Position numbers and translations under genes: made by a program. Of a stretch of 18,767 bases of DNA, positions 1 to 8,012 are shown piece after piece (the first letter of the stretch is position 1; the number at the start of each line of letters is the position of its first letter). The stretch is from Peptostreptococcaceae bacterium (GTDB lineage Bacteria > Bacillota_A > Clostridia > Peptostreptococcales > Anaerovoracaceae). The DNA is taken from positions 1 through 18,767 of the forward strand of contig JAENWH010000007.1 in NCBI GenBank assembly GCA_016650135.1. Reading direction: 5' to 3'. Under the pieces are notes generated by a model. That model did no database searches. It was given only the letters and a program-made list of their open reading frames with translations, and was not told the origin of the DNA.

Positions 1-332
1 AACAGAATAAACAGGATATTAGTATTAGTATATTTTTAAAATAAAATAAGAATAAATATAAGATGCTGTTAAATGTAAAAATATTAATTATGATACTCTG
101 TTTATTTAATTTTTATTTAGCATACTATCCTATATAAATTGAACAAGAAAATTAATTTGTAACGACAAAAAAAAAATCGTAATTTTAGCTATTATTTTAA
201 AGTTAAGGTTGCTATTGAAATCACTAAATAAAGAAAAACTCTTGTAGAGTTATCATAACAATATAATTTCATCATAATAAAATATATCGATGGAAAAAGT
301 AGTTTCCGATTAAAAGTGGTTTTATATAAATA

Positions 333-380
333 GTCGACCCTTAAAAAAAGTTTTCACAAATTTGCTTTTTAAATATCGAC
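333..380. repeat. Interrupted inverted repeat GTCGA...TCGAC
   Basis: GTCGA (333-337) is mirrored by TCGAC (376-380). Inside it, TTAAAAAAAG (341-350) faces CTTTTTAA (365-372), leaving a loop of about 14 bases. The paired arms could form a long hairpin. It has no T-tract like a classic terminator and lies about 470 bases upstream of the sigma gene. It could be the terminator of a gene outside the window, or a chance product of AT-rich sequence apart from the GTCGA arms. Confidence 0.35.
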
Positions 381-558
381 TACATAACAGTTATAATAGA
401 TGTTTTTAGTTGTTATATAGGATCAAAAAGTCATATTGTGAGGCAGTATCCTGTATGCTGGTGAAAATTATATTGATATACAGATTTATCAATGCGTAAA
501 TCAATTTGCTTATGAAACTGTTTATGCTGACCATTAGTGTCGTTATATTGTTTAAGAA

Positions 559-584
559 AATTTCCTCTATTTTGGGAGGAAATT
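559..584. repeat. Perfect 9-bp inverted repeat with 8-base loop
   Basis: AATTTCCTC (559-567) is the exact reverse complement of GAGGAAATT (576-584), separated by eight bases. No T-run follows, so it is not an obvious terminator. It lies between 120 and 290 bases upstream of the sigma-factor gene and could be an operator or an RNA hairpin. No function can be assigned. Confidence 0.4.
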
Positions 585-678
585 CCACAAATCAGACACG
601 TTAATTCAATCGTTTTGGGACGAGCATATTAAATTTGGTTGTTACGATATAACCATTGCTTAATTGGACTGAAAAACA

Positions 679-706
679 GCTTTGGGTTATAATTTATTAG
701 CTTTGG
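679..706 (+). promoter_or_regulatory. Candidate Bacteroides-type promoter, with AGCTTTGG direct repeat
   Basis: TAGCTTTG (698-705) matches the Bacteroides housekeeping -7 element TAnnTTTG. A TTTG at 681-684 lies 13 bases upstream, shorter than the usual spacing of about 19-21 to the -33 element, so the match is partial. AGCTTTGG occurs twice, at 679-686 and 699-706, exactly 20 bases apart (about two helical turns), which could also be paired regulator half-sites. The sites lie about 145 bases before the preferred sigma start. Function is inferred from motif and position only. Confidence 0.35.
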
Positions 707-848
707 AGAATAAATTCTTTATATGGTTCATAATTTCATTTTTTATTATCAGTATATTATTAACTTATCGTTTTTATAGATGATTAGTTTCTCAATTTGT
801 TTTTTTGTTAGTATTTCCTACTTTTATTTACTTAAAGTATTTGGCTCT

Positions 849-1472
849 ATGAAATCAAATGATCAGGATGATTTGCAAAAATGGGATCGGTTTAAAAAGG
901 GCGACGATTTTGTCCTTTCTTACATTTATTCAGGGAATGCCGAATTATTATATCAATATGGTCTTAAATTTACAGTGAATAGGGATCTTATTGAAGATAC
1001 TATTCAGGATTTGTTTCTGGATTTGATCCGGAATCGCTCTACAATAGGTGAAACTGATCATATCCGATTTTATCTACTGAAATCATTCCGAAGAAAACTG
1101 ATTCGAAAGCTTACTGCTGAATCGAAATATGTGGATGATCAGTTTTCGGAAATCATGTTTGGTGTCCGTTATTCTATAGAGCAGGACATTATTTTAGAAG
1201 AAACCCAAAATGATACTTCGAAACGCTTGGCTTCAGCAATTGAAAAATTAAGTCCCCGGCAAAAAGAAGCGATCTACCTGAAGTTTAACAAGGAATTGGA
1301 TTATAATGAAATTTCTGAAGTGCTGGGGATGGGCATTGAAGCTTCCCGCAACCTGATCTACCGGGCGGTCAAATCCCTGAAAAATGCGATTCTTAAAGCT
1401 GGTAATTATTCTGTTTTACTTTTTATCTTCCAAAAAATTAAAAATTCATTAAAAAAAAATCAGTTTCAGTGA
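849..1472 (+). CDS. ECF (FecI-like) RNA polymerase sigma factor
   Basis: This cytoplasmic sigma-70 family factor of the extracytoplasmic-function class redirects RNA polymerase to a few target promoters. From the chosen start (207 residues) region 2 lies at about 15-82 and includes the DTIQDLFLDLIRNR segment typical of Bacteroidota ECF factors. Region 4 lies at about 125-182, with LSPRQKEAIYLKF followed by the helix-turn-helix YNEISEVLGMGIEASRNLIYRAVKSL. The frame stays open to an ATG at 780, but the extra 23 residues (Ile/Phe/Ser/Tyr-rich) are not seen in the family, so 849 (MKSNDQDDLQKW) is preferred. It is followed after 44 bases by a FecR anti-sigma gene and then by a SusC-like receptor with an STN domain, the standard order of a cell-surface signalling cassette. 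The target promoter is probably that of the receptor operon at 2656, by inference. Confidence 0.93.
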   Translation: MKSNDQDDLQKWDRFKKGDDFVLSYIYSGNAELLYQYGLKFTVNRDLIEDTIQDLFLDLIRNRSTIGETDHIRFYLLKSFRRKLIRKLTAESKYVDDQFSEIMFGVRYSIEQDIILEETQNDTSKRLASAIEKLSPRQKEAIYLKFNKELDYNEISEVLGMGIEASRNLIYRAVKSLKNAILKAGNYSVLLFIFQKIKNSLKKNQFQ

Positions 1473-1516
1473 TGATATTTTGAAATTGCCTGCCTTCTTA
1501 TAATATAAGTAAGAAA

Positions 1517-2521
1517 ATGGAAAAATATTTATACTACGTACTGGAAGATTTTGTTGTGGATGATGCGTTTAGGGAATGGGTTATTTCTCCCACGGAGATG
1601 TCAGCAATAGAATGGAATCAGTTTATTTCGGAACATCCGGAAAAGAAAGCCCTGATAGAGCAGTCCGTATTGATTGTTCGATCGCTGAACCCGGTTGAAA
1701 AAAAAATTTCCGGAGAAAGGATTCAGAACATTTGGTGTCGGATTATGAAAGACAGAAAACCATCGCGGTTACATATACTGACGAGACTTGTCCGGTATGC
1801 TGCTGTATTTATTATTGCTTTTCTGTCTGGATTTGGGGTTTATCATTTTAGTAAGCCCTATTCTGATTATACGGAAATATATACGGAAGTTAATGTCCCT
1901 TATGGTGAGCGATCACAGATAACCCTGTATGATGGCACGAAAGTCTGGCTCAATTCCGGTACAACACTAAAATTTCCTCTTGTCTTTAATGCCAACCAAC
2001 GAAAAGTTTTTGTTACCGGAGAAGCATTTTTTGATGTGTCTAAAAATAAGAAAAGGCCATTTATTGTGAGTGCCGGTCAGATGAATATAAAAGTGCTGGG
2101 AACAAGGTTTAATGTTTGTGCCTACCCGGATGATCATAGAATTTATACCACACTGGAAGAAGGAAACATTATTGCTTCAAACACCATTACAGGTGAAAAA
2201 GTTCAGTTAAGACCTGGTGATCAGGCTACTTTTCATCTTGAGACAAATAAAATTACCCTTCAGGCTGTTAACACCGAATTGTACACCTCCTGGAAAGAAA
2301 ATATGTTGCGGTTTGAAAATGCCAAATTTGCAGATGTGGTAAAAAAAATGGAACGCTGGTATGATGTGAAAATCGATGTTGATAAAGCAATTGATCCCAG
2401 TAGGCGTTATACAATGACCATAAAAACGGAAAGTCTGCGGGAAATGCTTCGCTTATTATCATTTACGACCCCTATGAAATATGAAATAAAAGAAGATCAC
2501 GTTTTCATTCAGAAGCAATGA
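1517..2521 (+). CDS. FecR-family anti-sigma factor
   Basis: This inner-membrane protein would hold the ECF sigma factor inactive until an STN-bearing outer-membrane receptor signals. Residues 1-85 form the cytoplasmic, sigma-binding part. One membrane segment spans about 93-110 (YAAVFIIAFLSGFGVYHF). The periplasmic FecR domain spans about 121-217, with the family landmarks VPYGERSQITLYDGTKVWLN and VTGEAFFDV, then VLGTRFNV. A DUF4974-type C-terminal domain follows at about 263-331, with LRFENAKFADVVKKMERWY as the signature. The 334-residue length is normal. It is co-transcribed with the sigma gene (44-base gap) and followed five bases after the stop by a strong hairpin terminator. Nothing looks damaged. 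Confidence 0.95.
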   Translation: MEKYLYYVLEDFVVDDAFREWVISPTEMSAIEWNQFISEHPEKKALIEQSVLIVRSLNPVEKKISGERIQNIWCRIMKDRKPSRLHILTRLVRYAAVFIIAFLSGFGVYHFSKPYSDYTEIYTEVNVPYGERSQITLYDGTKVWLNSGTTLKFPLVFNANQRKVFVTGEAFFDVSKNKKRPFIVSAGQMNIKVLGTRFNVCAYPDDHRIYTTLEEGNIIASNTITGEKVQLRPGDQATFHLETNKITLQAVNTELYTSWKENMLRFENAKFADVVKKMERWYDVKIDVDKAIDPSRRYTMTIKTESLREMLRLLSFTTPMKYEIKEDHVFIQKQ

Positions 2522-2525
2522 TAAA

Positions 2526-2554
2526 AAAGGAAAGTGCTGAGAACACTTTCCTTT
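2526..2554 (+). terminator. Rho-independent-type terminator of the sigma/anti-sigma operon
   Basis: AAAGGAAAGTG (2526-2536) pairs perfectly with CACTTTCCTTT (2544-2554) around a seven-base loop. It begins just after the fecR stop codon and its 3' arm ends in TTT. The A-run on the 5' side means it could work in both directions. It separates the regulator genes from the receptor operon, supporting a separate promoter for the latter. Confidence 0.8.
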
Positions 2555-2561
2555 AAAGGAA

Positions 2562-2577
2562 TCATGTTTTAACATGA
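2562..2577. promoter_or_regulatory. 16-bp dyad in the receptor-operon control region
   Basis: TCATGTT and AACATGA are exact reverse complements separated by TT. The dyad lies just after the terminator and about 80-95 bases upstream of the SusC start, in the only gap that can hold the operon's promoter. It is a candidate operator or a structure in an untranslated leader. No regulator in the window obviously matches it. Confidence 0.35.
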
Positions 2578-2613
2578 ACTCAAGTAAATAACTCCATCTA
2601 AAATGGGATAATT

Positions 2614-2640
2614 GTAACTTTAATATCTACAAATAACCTT
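2614..2640 (+). promoter_or_regulatory. Possible ECF-dependent promoter of the receptor operon
   Basis: GTAACTTT (2614-2621) contains the AAC core common in ECF -35 elements and lies about 35-40 bases upstream of the receptor ATG at 2656. It also partly matches the housekeeping -7 element (TAACTTTA, last base differing from TAnnTTTG). A downstream element cannot be assigned with confidence. The call rests mainly on position between the terminator and the first gene of the operon. Confidence 0.25.
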
Positions 2641-2655
2641 AATAACTACAAATTT

Positions 2656-5600
2656 ATGAAAAAAAAATGGTTTAATGAAGAGGGGCATTTTTTCCCCTTA
2701 TTAAAATGTTTGCGTATTATGAAACTAACCGCATTTATTCTTTTGGTTTCGCTTGTACATTTAAGTGCAAGTGTTTATTCCCAACAGATAAAGCTGGATG
2801 TTTCTCTTCGAAACGCTACGATTAGGGATGTATTGAAGTCCATTGAAGATCAAAGCGGATACTTTTTCCTCTATACGAATGAGGATATTGATGTAAATCG
2901 AAAGGTAAGTGTTGACTTCAAAGATGTATCCGTAGAACAGATACTTGATCAGGTTTTTCAGGGGACAGATATATCCTACCGGATTTCGGATCGCCAAATT
3001 GTTTTGATTAAAAATAATTTGGAGGTGAATTCATTTCAGTCTCAACAGCAAAAAATGGTTAAGGGAAAGGTTACCGACTCCTCCGGTTCTCCACTGCCTG
3101 GTGTTACAATAGTTATAAAAGGGACAACCCATGGAACGATTACTGATGCTAACGGAAATTATTCGCTAAATAATATTTCTGAAAATGCAACACTCATCTT
3201 TTCATTTATTGGAATGAAAACTCAAGAGATTGCAGTTGCCGGTCATTCGGTCATTAATGTGGAACTTGTACCTAAAATGTCCGACATTGGTGAAGTAGTG
3301 GTTGTAGGGTATGGAATTCAGAAAAAAGAAAGTGTAGTAGGAGCCATTTCACAAGCCAAAGGTGCAGAACTCGAAAAATCCGGAGGTGTATCAAGTTTAG
3401 GTGCTGCTCTAACGGGGAACTTGGCAGGCGTTATTACAGTAGCATCAACAGGTTCGCCTGGTCAGGAAGACCCGAAAATATATATTCGTGGTTTAAGTAC
3501 ATGGAATAATAGTGACCCACTAATTTTGGTGGATGGCATTGAGCGCCCCATGAATAGTGTGGATATTGGTTCAGTAGAAAGTATTTCCGTTTTGAAAGAT
3601 GCATCTGCAACCGCTGTATTTGGTACACGTGGTGCTAATGGTGTAGTACTGATTACAACAAAACGTGGAAAGGAAGGCAAGGCTGTAATTCGTGTCACTG
3701 TCAATGCTACTATAAAAACGCCTTCAGAGTTGGCAACTAAAATGGATTCTTATGATGCCCTTGGTGTTCGTAGTAATGCTATTGAGAATGAATTGGGACT
3801 TTTCCCGACAGCATGGGCTCAATATCAACCACAGGGAGTCCGAGATTTATATCGTAATCAAACTACCGACTTACAAAGAGAAACATATCCGAATGTCGAT
3901 TGGCGCAATACACTCGTAAAAAAATCTGCCATGTCTTATAATACCAGTTTGAATGTTTCCGGGGGTAATTCTTCTGTGAAATATTTTACAGCGGTAGATT
4001 ATTTGTCCGAAGGTGATATTTTGAATAAGATTGATAATGGGAAAACATATAATACGGGATATGGATATCAGCGCCTTAATGTTCGTAATAATCTGGATAT
4101 AAACCTGACTAAAACTACTATTCTGACTGCTAATCTGGCGGGTTCTTACGGAGTAAGGCAGGATGCATATGGTCAGGATGATTGGGAATACCGTATTTGG
4201 CAAGCTATTTATTCGTCTGCTCCGAATAATTTTCTACCTCGCTATTCCGACGGTTCATGGGGCTATTATAAGCCAGACGCAGTCGGGTCTCTTAACTCGA
4301 CGAATACCTTAGCAAACAATGGTGTTCGAAAAACTACCGATACCCAAATTACAACTGACTTTACCCTGAAACAAGATTTGAGTATGATCTTAAATGGATT
4401 GAAAGCAATGGGTACTCTTTCTTATGACAATAAATTTGCAAATCGGGGTGGCATTTATGATAATGGTAATGTTCAAGAAACATATATCGATCCCCTTACT
4501 GGTCAAGTATCTCAGAGTCAATATTTGGGAGTTAATCAATTTGACTGGATTCCACCACGTTGGTCGACCAGAGGAGATGGATATGATCCTGCCAATAGTG
4601 CTCAAGATAATCAATGGATGAATGACCAAACCTATCGTAAAACGTATTATAAATTACAACTGGATTATGCCAGAAAATTTGGCAAACATGATGTGACAGC
4701 TATGGGGTTGTTTAGTCGTGACCAATACGCAACTGGTAGTGAATTTATTCACTTACGTGAGGATTGGGTATCACGTGTTACATATAATTACGCTTTCAAA
4801 TATTTTGCGGAATTCAATGGTGCATACAACGGATCTGAAAAGTTTGGACCTAATAATCGTTTTGCTTTTTTCCCTTCCGGTGCAATTGGCTGGATGGTCA
4901 GCGAAGAAAAATTCATGAAGAAACTGCAATTTTTGGATATGCTTAAGTTAAAGGCCAGTTATGGTGAGGTTGGCGATGATAGTGGAAGAGATCGTTGGCT
5001 TTATATGACACAATGGGCCTATGGAGGTGTAGGAGGCCAAGCAGGCGTATCTAATTTGGGATCAAATGCCGGAGATACAAGTCCGGCTGCATATACATGG
5101 TGGAGAGAATCAGTAATTGGTAATGCTAATATTCATTGGGAAAAAGTGGCAAAGCAAAATTATGGTGTTGACTACTCTTTCTTGCATGGCTTGCTATCAG
5201 GTTCTGTAAACTTTTTTAACGATTATCGTACCGATATTCTTTTAAACGGTGCTAACCGTTCGGTACCCTCTTATTTTGGAGGTACGCCTGCTACAGCTAA
5301 TTTAGGCAGCGTTCGTTCAAAAGGGTATGAGTTAGAATTTCATGTTAACAAAGCACTCTCTAAAGACTTCCGTTTGTTTGGTGATTTAAGTATTACACAT
5401 GCCAAAGATAAAGTTCTTGAAGCCGATGATCCCCAACTTAAAGATGCTTATCAGAAAAAAATTGGAAAACAGATTAATCAAACTTATTCAGGAGTAAGCA
5501 GTGGTTATTATAATAATTGGGATGAGGTTTACGGCAGTGTTAAATTGAACACTGCAGATGGAAATAAATTACCTGGTTACTATAATTTGGTGGACTATAA

Positions 5601-6108
5601 CGGTGACGGAGTAATTGACACTAAAGATGATGTCCCTTACGGATATTCAGACCGTCCTCAGAACACTTATAGTACCAAGATAGGTTTCGATTGGAAACAT
5701 ATAAGTATGTTTGTTCAGTTTTATGGTGTAACCAATGTTACCCGTTATGTTAATTTAGGTAGTTTGTCTGCAAAGTTTGACAGAGTGTACACTCAGGAAA
5801 CTTTTTGGACAAAGGATAATCTGAATGCAGATGTGCCTTATCCAAGATGGAATGCTACTTTGAATAATTCCGGAACCCAGTTCTTATATGATGCCTCTTA
5901 TTTGCGGTTGAAGAATATGGAAATTGCTTATACTTTTGATAAATCTATGGTAAGAAAGTTAGGTTTAGGTTCTCTTCGTGTTTATTTAAATGGTGACAAT
6001 TTGTTGCTGTGGACCCAGATGCCGGATGACCGCGAAGCAAATAATGGTTCTAATTCAGCATATCCTACAGTTAGGCGTATTAACTTGGGTCTTAATATAA
6101 CTTTATAA
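2656..6108 (+). CDS. SusC-like TonB-dependent receptor with STN signalling domain
   Basis: This outer-membrane active transporter imports an oligomer, usually a glycan fragment, with its SusD-like partner, powered by TonB. A positively charged leader and signal peptide end near residue 43 (VYSQ). An STN (secretin/TonB N-terminal) domain follows at about 46-118, then a carboxypeptidase-regulatory-like domain at about 134-206 (VKGKVTDSSGSPLPGVTIVI). The SusC hallmark GEVVVVGYG lies at 212-220, then the plug (LILVDGIERP, then ATAVFGTRGANGVVLITTKRG), then the barrel ending in an aromatic-hydrophobic OM signal (LGLNITL). At 1150 residues it is full length for an STN-bearing SusC. A DYNGDGVIDTKDD loop resembles the calcium-loop motif common in these barrels. 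The STN domain fits control by the upstream sigma/FecR pair. It is the first gene of the operon; its SusD partner starts 11 bases later. The substrate is unknown. Confidence 0.95.
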   Translation: MKKKWFNEEGHFFPLLKCLRIMKLTAFILLVSLVHLSASVYSQQIKLDVSLRNATIRDVLKSIEDQSGYFFLYTNEDIDVNRKVSVDFKDVSVEQILDQVFQGTDISYRISDRQIVLIKNNLEVNSFQSQQQKMVKGKVTDSSGSPLPGVTIVIKGTTHGTITDANGNYSLNNISENATLIFSFIGMKTQEIAVAGHSVINVELVPKMSDIGEVVVVGYGIQKKESVVGAISQAKGAELEKSGGVSSLGAALTGNLAGVITVASTGSPGQEDPKIYIRGLSTWNNSDPLILVDGIERPMNSVDIGSVESISVLKDASATAVFGTRGANGVVLITTKRGKEGKAVIRVTVNATIKTPSELATKMDSYDALGVRSNAIENELGLFPTAWAQYQPQGVRDLYRNQTTDLQRETYPNVDWRNTLVKKSAMSYNTSLNVSGGNSSVKYFTAVDYLSEGDILNKIDNGKTYNTGYGYQRLNVRNNLDINLTKTTILTANLAGSYGVRQDAYGQDDWEYRIWQAIYSSAPNNFLPRYSDGSWGYYKPDAVGSLNSTNTLANNGVRKTTDTQITTDFTLKQDLSMILNGLKAMGTLSYDNKFANRGGIYDNGNVQETYIDPLTGQVSQSQYLGVNQFDWIPPRWSTRGDGYDPANSAQDNQWMNDQTYRKTYYKLQLDYARKFGKHDVTAMGLFSRDQYATGSEFIHLREDWVSRVTYNYAFKYFAEFNGAYNGSEKFGPNNRFAFFPSGAIGWMVSEEKFMKKLQFLDMLKLKASYGEVGDDSGRDRWLYMTQWAYGGVGGQAGVSNLGSNAGDTSPAAYTWWRESVIGNANIHWEKVAKQNYGVDYSFLHGLLSGSVNFFNDYRTDILLNGANRSVPSYFGGTPATANLGSVRSKGYELEFHVNKALSKDFRLFGDLSITHAKDKVLEADDPQLKDAYQKKIGKQINQTYSGVSSGYYNNWDEVYGSVKLNTADGNKLPGYYNLVDYNGDGVIDTKDDVPYGYSDRPQNTYSTKIGFDWKHISMFVQFYGVTNVTRYVNLGSLSAKFDRVYTQETFWTKDNLNADVPYPRWNATLNNSGTQFLYDASYLRLKNMEIAYTFDKSMVRKLGLGSLRVYLNGDNLLLWTQMPDDREANNGSNSAYPTVRRINLGLNITL

Positions 6109-6119
6109 AAATAGACGCG

Positions 6120-7943
6120 ATGAAAAAAAATATATATAGAATTTTAAGTGGTTCTGTCTTTTTAGCAATAATAGGACTTACTGCTTGTACGGATTATTTG
6201 GATCAAGCTCCTGAAGCGAGTATATCACCAACAGATGCCTTTACGAATTTTTCAAATTTTCAGGGTTTTACAGAAGAATTGTATAGTACTGTTCCTGACT
6301 TTACAGGCTATAATTGGGCTTCTGCCTGGCAATGTGGTGACGAAATAGTTTACGATGATAATGGTCCCCGGATGGGCGTTCAATTAGATATTGGAAACTC
6401 ATGGGGTTGGAGCTTTTGGACCAGTTGGATGGATAATCCGACCGTTGTAACAGATCCTAATTCAACTTTTAGTAAAGGTTTGTGGCCAAATTGTTGGTAT
6501 GGCATTCGAAAAGCAAATTTAGGATTGGAAAATCTGGATAAACTCAAAGATGCTACTCAAGAGGAAAAAGATTTAATCAAAGGACAGTTATTGTTTTTCC
6601 GTGGTTGGTTTCATTTTGAATTGATGGGTTATTTCGGAGGACTACCTTACGTAAGTAGAGCACTTTCTTCGTCTGAGAAATTGACATTGCCCCGTTTGAG
6701 TTATCAGGCAACGGCAGACAGTGTTGCTAAAGACTTTAGGGAGGCTGCCGATCTTTTGCCTACTAACTGGGATAATACTACTGTCGGTAAGTTAACTTTA
6801 GGGAAGAATCAGCTACGAATTACCAAAATGGCAGCATTAGGTTATTTGGGTAAAAACTACTTGTACGCAGGTAGTCCTTTGATGAATAAACAATCGACAG
6901 GTAATGCAACCTTTAATGCAGAATATTGCAAGAAAGCCGCCGCAGCATTTGCTGAGTTGTTGACTTTGGTTGACAATGGTCCGGCTAATGGTTGTTGGAT
7001 TAAATTGCAGCCATGGTCTAATTATAGCTTTAATTTCTATACTGATGGAAGAACCGGAATACCCGGATACCCGGAAGCTATTTTCCAATCTCCTGTTTAT
7101 GATTCGTGGTTTAAAGGATGTCCATGGGGCCCAAGCTCTGTTTTTGGTGATAATACTATCGGTGGTGGTTACGCTTCGCCAAATGCCAGATATGTGAAAA
7201 ACTATGGTATGGCAAATGGATTACCTATCGACGATCCTGCTTCGGGTTATGATCCTGCGGATCCATGGGCTAATCGTGATCCTCGTTTTTATAATGATAT
7301 ATATAAGGATGGTGATAAGGAAATTAAAGGTTCGGCACCTGCTGACAAAGAACAATTTCGCTATGCTACTTTATATAACGGAGGAGCCAGTCGCAGAGAT
7401 AATGGGTGTGGCCGTACAGGTTATTTACTGAAAAAACTTACTCCAATAACCGCTAATAATGTCGATAATTTCCCGAATAATTATATGCATCTTTCATACA
7501 TGCGTTTAGCTGATATTTATTTGATGTATTCCGAAGCGGTATTGCAAGGATACGGTTCAGCTACCAGCAGTTATCCGGGGTATATCACAGCCGAAGCGTC
7601 ATTTAATAAAGTACGTACTCGTTGCGGTGCAGGAACAGTTGCTCAAAAATTTGTTAGTGACCCCGCGTTGTTTATGAATGAAATCATTCGTGAACGTGCT
7701 GTAGAACTAGGCTTTGAGGATAACTACCGTTATATTGACTTACGTCGTTGGTTGTTGGCATCAAATTTAAAATATAGAGAAAAAACAGCTGATGATTTTG
7801 ACCGTGGACCTGATGGTAAACCAATTAATATGAGAGAGAGGGTAATAATAACCCGCGCGTTTTCTGACAGAGACTATTGGTTACCACTGAAAATTAATGA
7901 TGTAACTCTGTATCCATCATTTGGTCAGAATCCGGGATATTAA
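6120..7943 (+). CDS. SusD-like surface lipoprotein (RagB/SusD family), partner of first receptor
   Basis: This surface lipoprotein would form the lid over the SusC-like barrel and bind the incoming substrate. The signal peptide ends in a lipobox LTAC with the acylated cysteine at residue 23. The N-terminal SusD motif follows (CTDYLDQAPEASISPTDAF), then helical TPR-like segments (KGQLLFFRGWFHFELMGYFG; MAALGYLGKNYLYAGSPLMN). The C-terminal RagB/SusD region contains HLSYMRLADIYLMYSEA and ELGFEDNYRYIDLRRW, and the protein ends in QNPGY, a typical SusD terminus. Its 607 residues are at the large end of the family. The 11-base gap to the upstream receptor marks them as a cognate pair. No damage is seen. 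Confidence 0.95.
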   Translation: MKKNIYRILSGSVFLAIIGLTACTDYLDQAPEASISPTDAFTNFSNFQGFTEELYSTVPDFTGYNWASAWQCGDEIVYDDNGPRMGVQLDIGNSWGWSFWTSWMDNPTVVTDPNSTFSKGLWPNCWYGIRKANLGLENLDKLKDATQEEKDLIKGQLLFFRGWFHFELMGYFGGLPYVSRALSSSEKLTLPRLSYQATADSVAKDFREAADLLPTNWDNTTVGKLTLGKNQLRITKMAALGYLGKNYLYAGSPLMNKQSTGNATFNAEYCKKAAAAFAELLTLVDNGPANGCWIKLQPWSNYSFNFYTDGRTGIPGYPEAIFQSPVYDSWFKGCPWGPSSVFGDNTIGGGYASPNARYVKNYGMANGLPIDDPASGYDPADPWANRDPRFYNDIYKDGDKEIKGSAPADKEQFRYATLYNGGASRRDNGCGRTGYLLKKLTPITANNVDNFPNNYMHLSYMRLADIYLMYSEAVLQGYGSATSSYPGYITAEASFNKVRTRCGAGTVAQKFVSDPALFMNEIIRERAVELGFEDNYRYIDLRRWLLASNLKYREKTADDFDRGPDGKPINMRERVIITRAFSDRDYWLPLKINDVTLYPSFGQNPGY

Positions 7944-7960
7944 AGCGTATTTTTTTAAAC

Positions 7961-8012
7961 TTAAAAAGGAAAAATAATGAAACTTATTAAAAAGGAAAAA
8001 TAATGAAACTTA
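7961..8012 (+). repeat. Perfect 26-bp tandem duplication spanning a start codon
   Basis: The 26 bases at 7961-7986 are repeated without change at 7987-8012. Each copy runs TTAAAAAGGA, AAAATAATGA, AACTTA, and so carries a purine-rich AAGGA and an ATG followed by AAACTTA. The second copy supplies the real start of the downstream SusC gene (ATG at 8003). Because 26 is not a multiple of three, the first ATG is in another frame and encodes a short minicistron. Identical copies imply a recent event or one kept by selection. Confidence 0.95.
7977..8003 (+). CDS. Eight-codon minicistron overlapping the second SusC start
   Basis: The duplicated start codon opens a frame reading MKLIKKEK and then TAA (8001-8003). 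The stop overlaps the ATG of the SusC-like gene in the sequence TAATG, a classic arrangement for translational coupling by re-initiation. The purine-rich AAGGA at 7966-7970 lies six bases before this ATG, and the same element inside the minicistron (7992-7996) lies the same distance before the real start. Whether it is translated is unknown. It may only be a by-product of the duplication. Confidence 0.45.
   Translation: MKLIKKEK

Larger units (their letters stand above)
1..779. other. Gene-poor AT-rich leader region
   Basis: No convincing gene was found here on either strand. The stretch is very AT-rich with stops in all frames. It holds two inverted repeats (333-380 and 559-584) and a candidate promoter near 698-705, listed separately. 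On the plus strand, 553-657 can be read as a protein-like stretch (for example SFWDEHIKFG), but it is short and stop-bounded, so it is not called. A 60-codon open frame on the minus strand (406-588) has the I/L/N/Y-rich make-up of chance AT-rich reading frames. Confidence 0.6.

Noticed and set aside
406..588. 60-codon open frame on the minus strand in the leader region
   Set aside because: Composition is I/L/N/Y-rich as expected of chance AT-rich frames, no domain or export pattern fits a context, and it lies across a hairpin repeat.
445..657. Protein-like stretches on the plus strand (for example YFGRKFHKSD and SFWDEHIKFG)
   Set aside because: Short pieces broken by several stops and visible in competing frames; no family recognised, so a gene remnant could not be supported.
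780..848. Longer N-terminus for the sigma factor from the ATG at 780
   Set aside because: The extra residues form a hydrophobic, aromatic stretch not found in ECF sigma factors; the ATG at 849 begins a normal family N-terminus.
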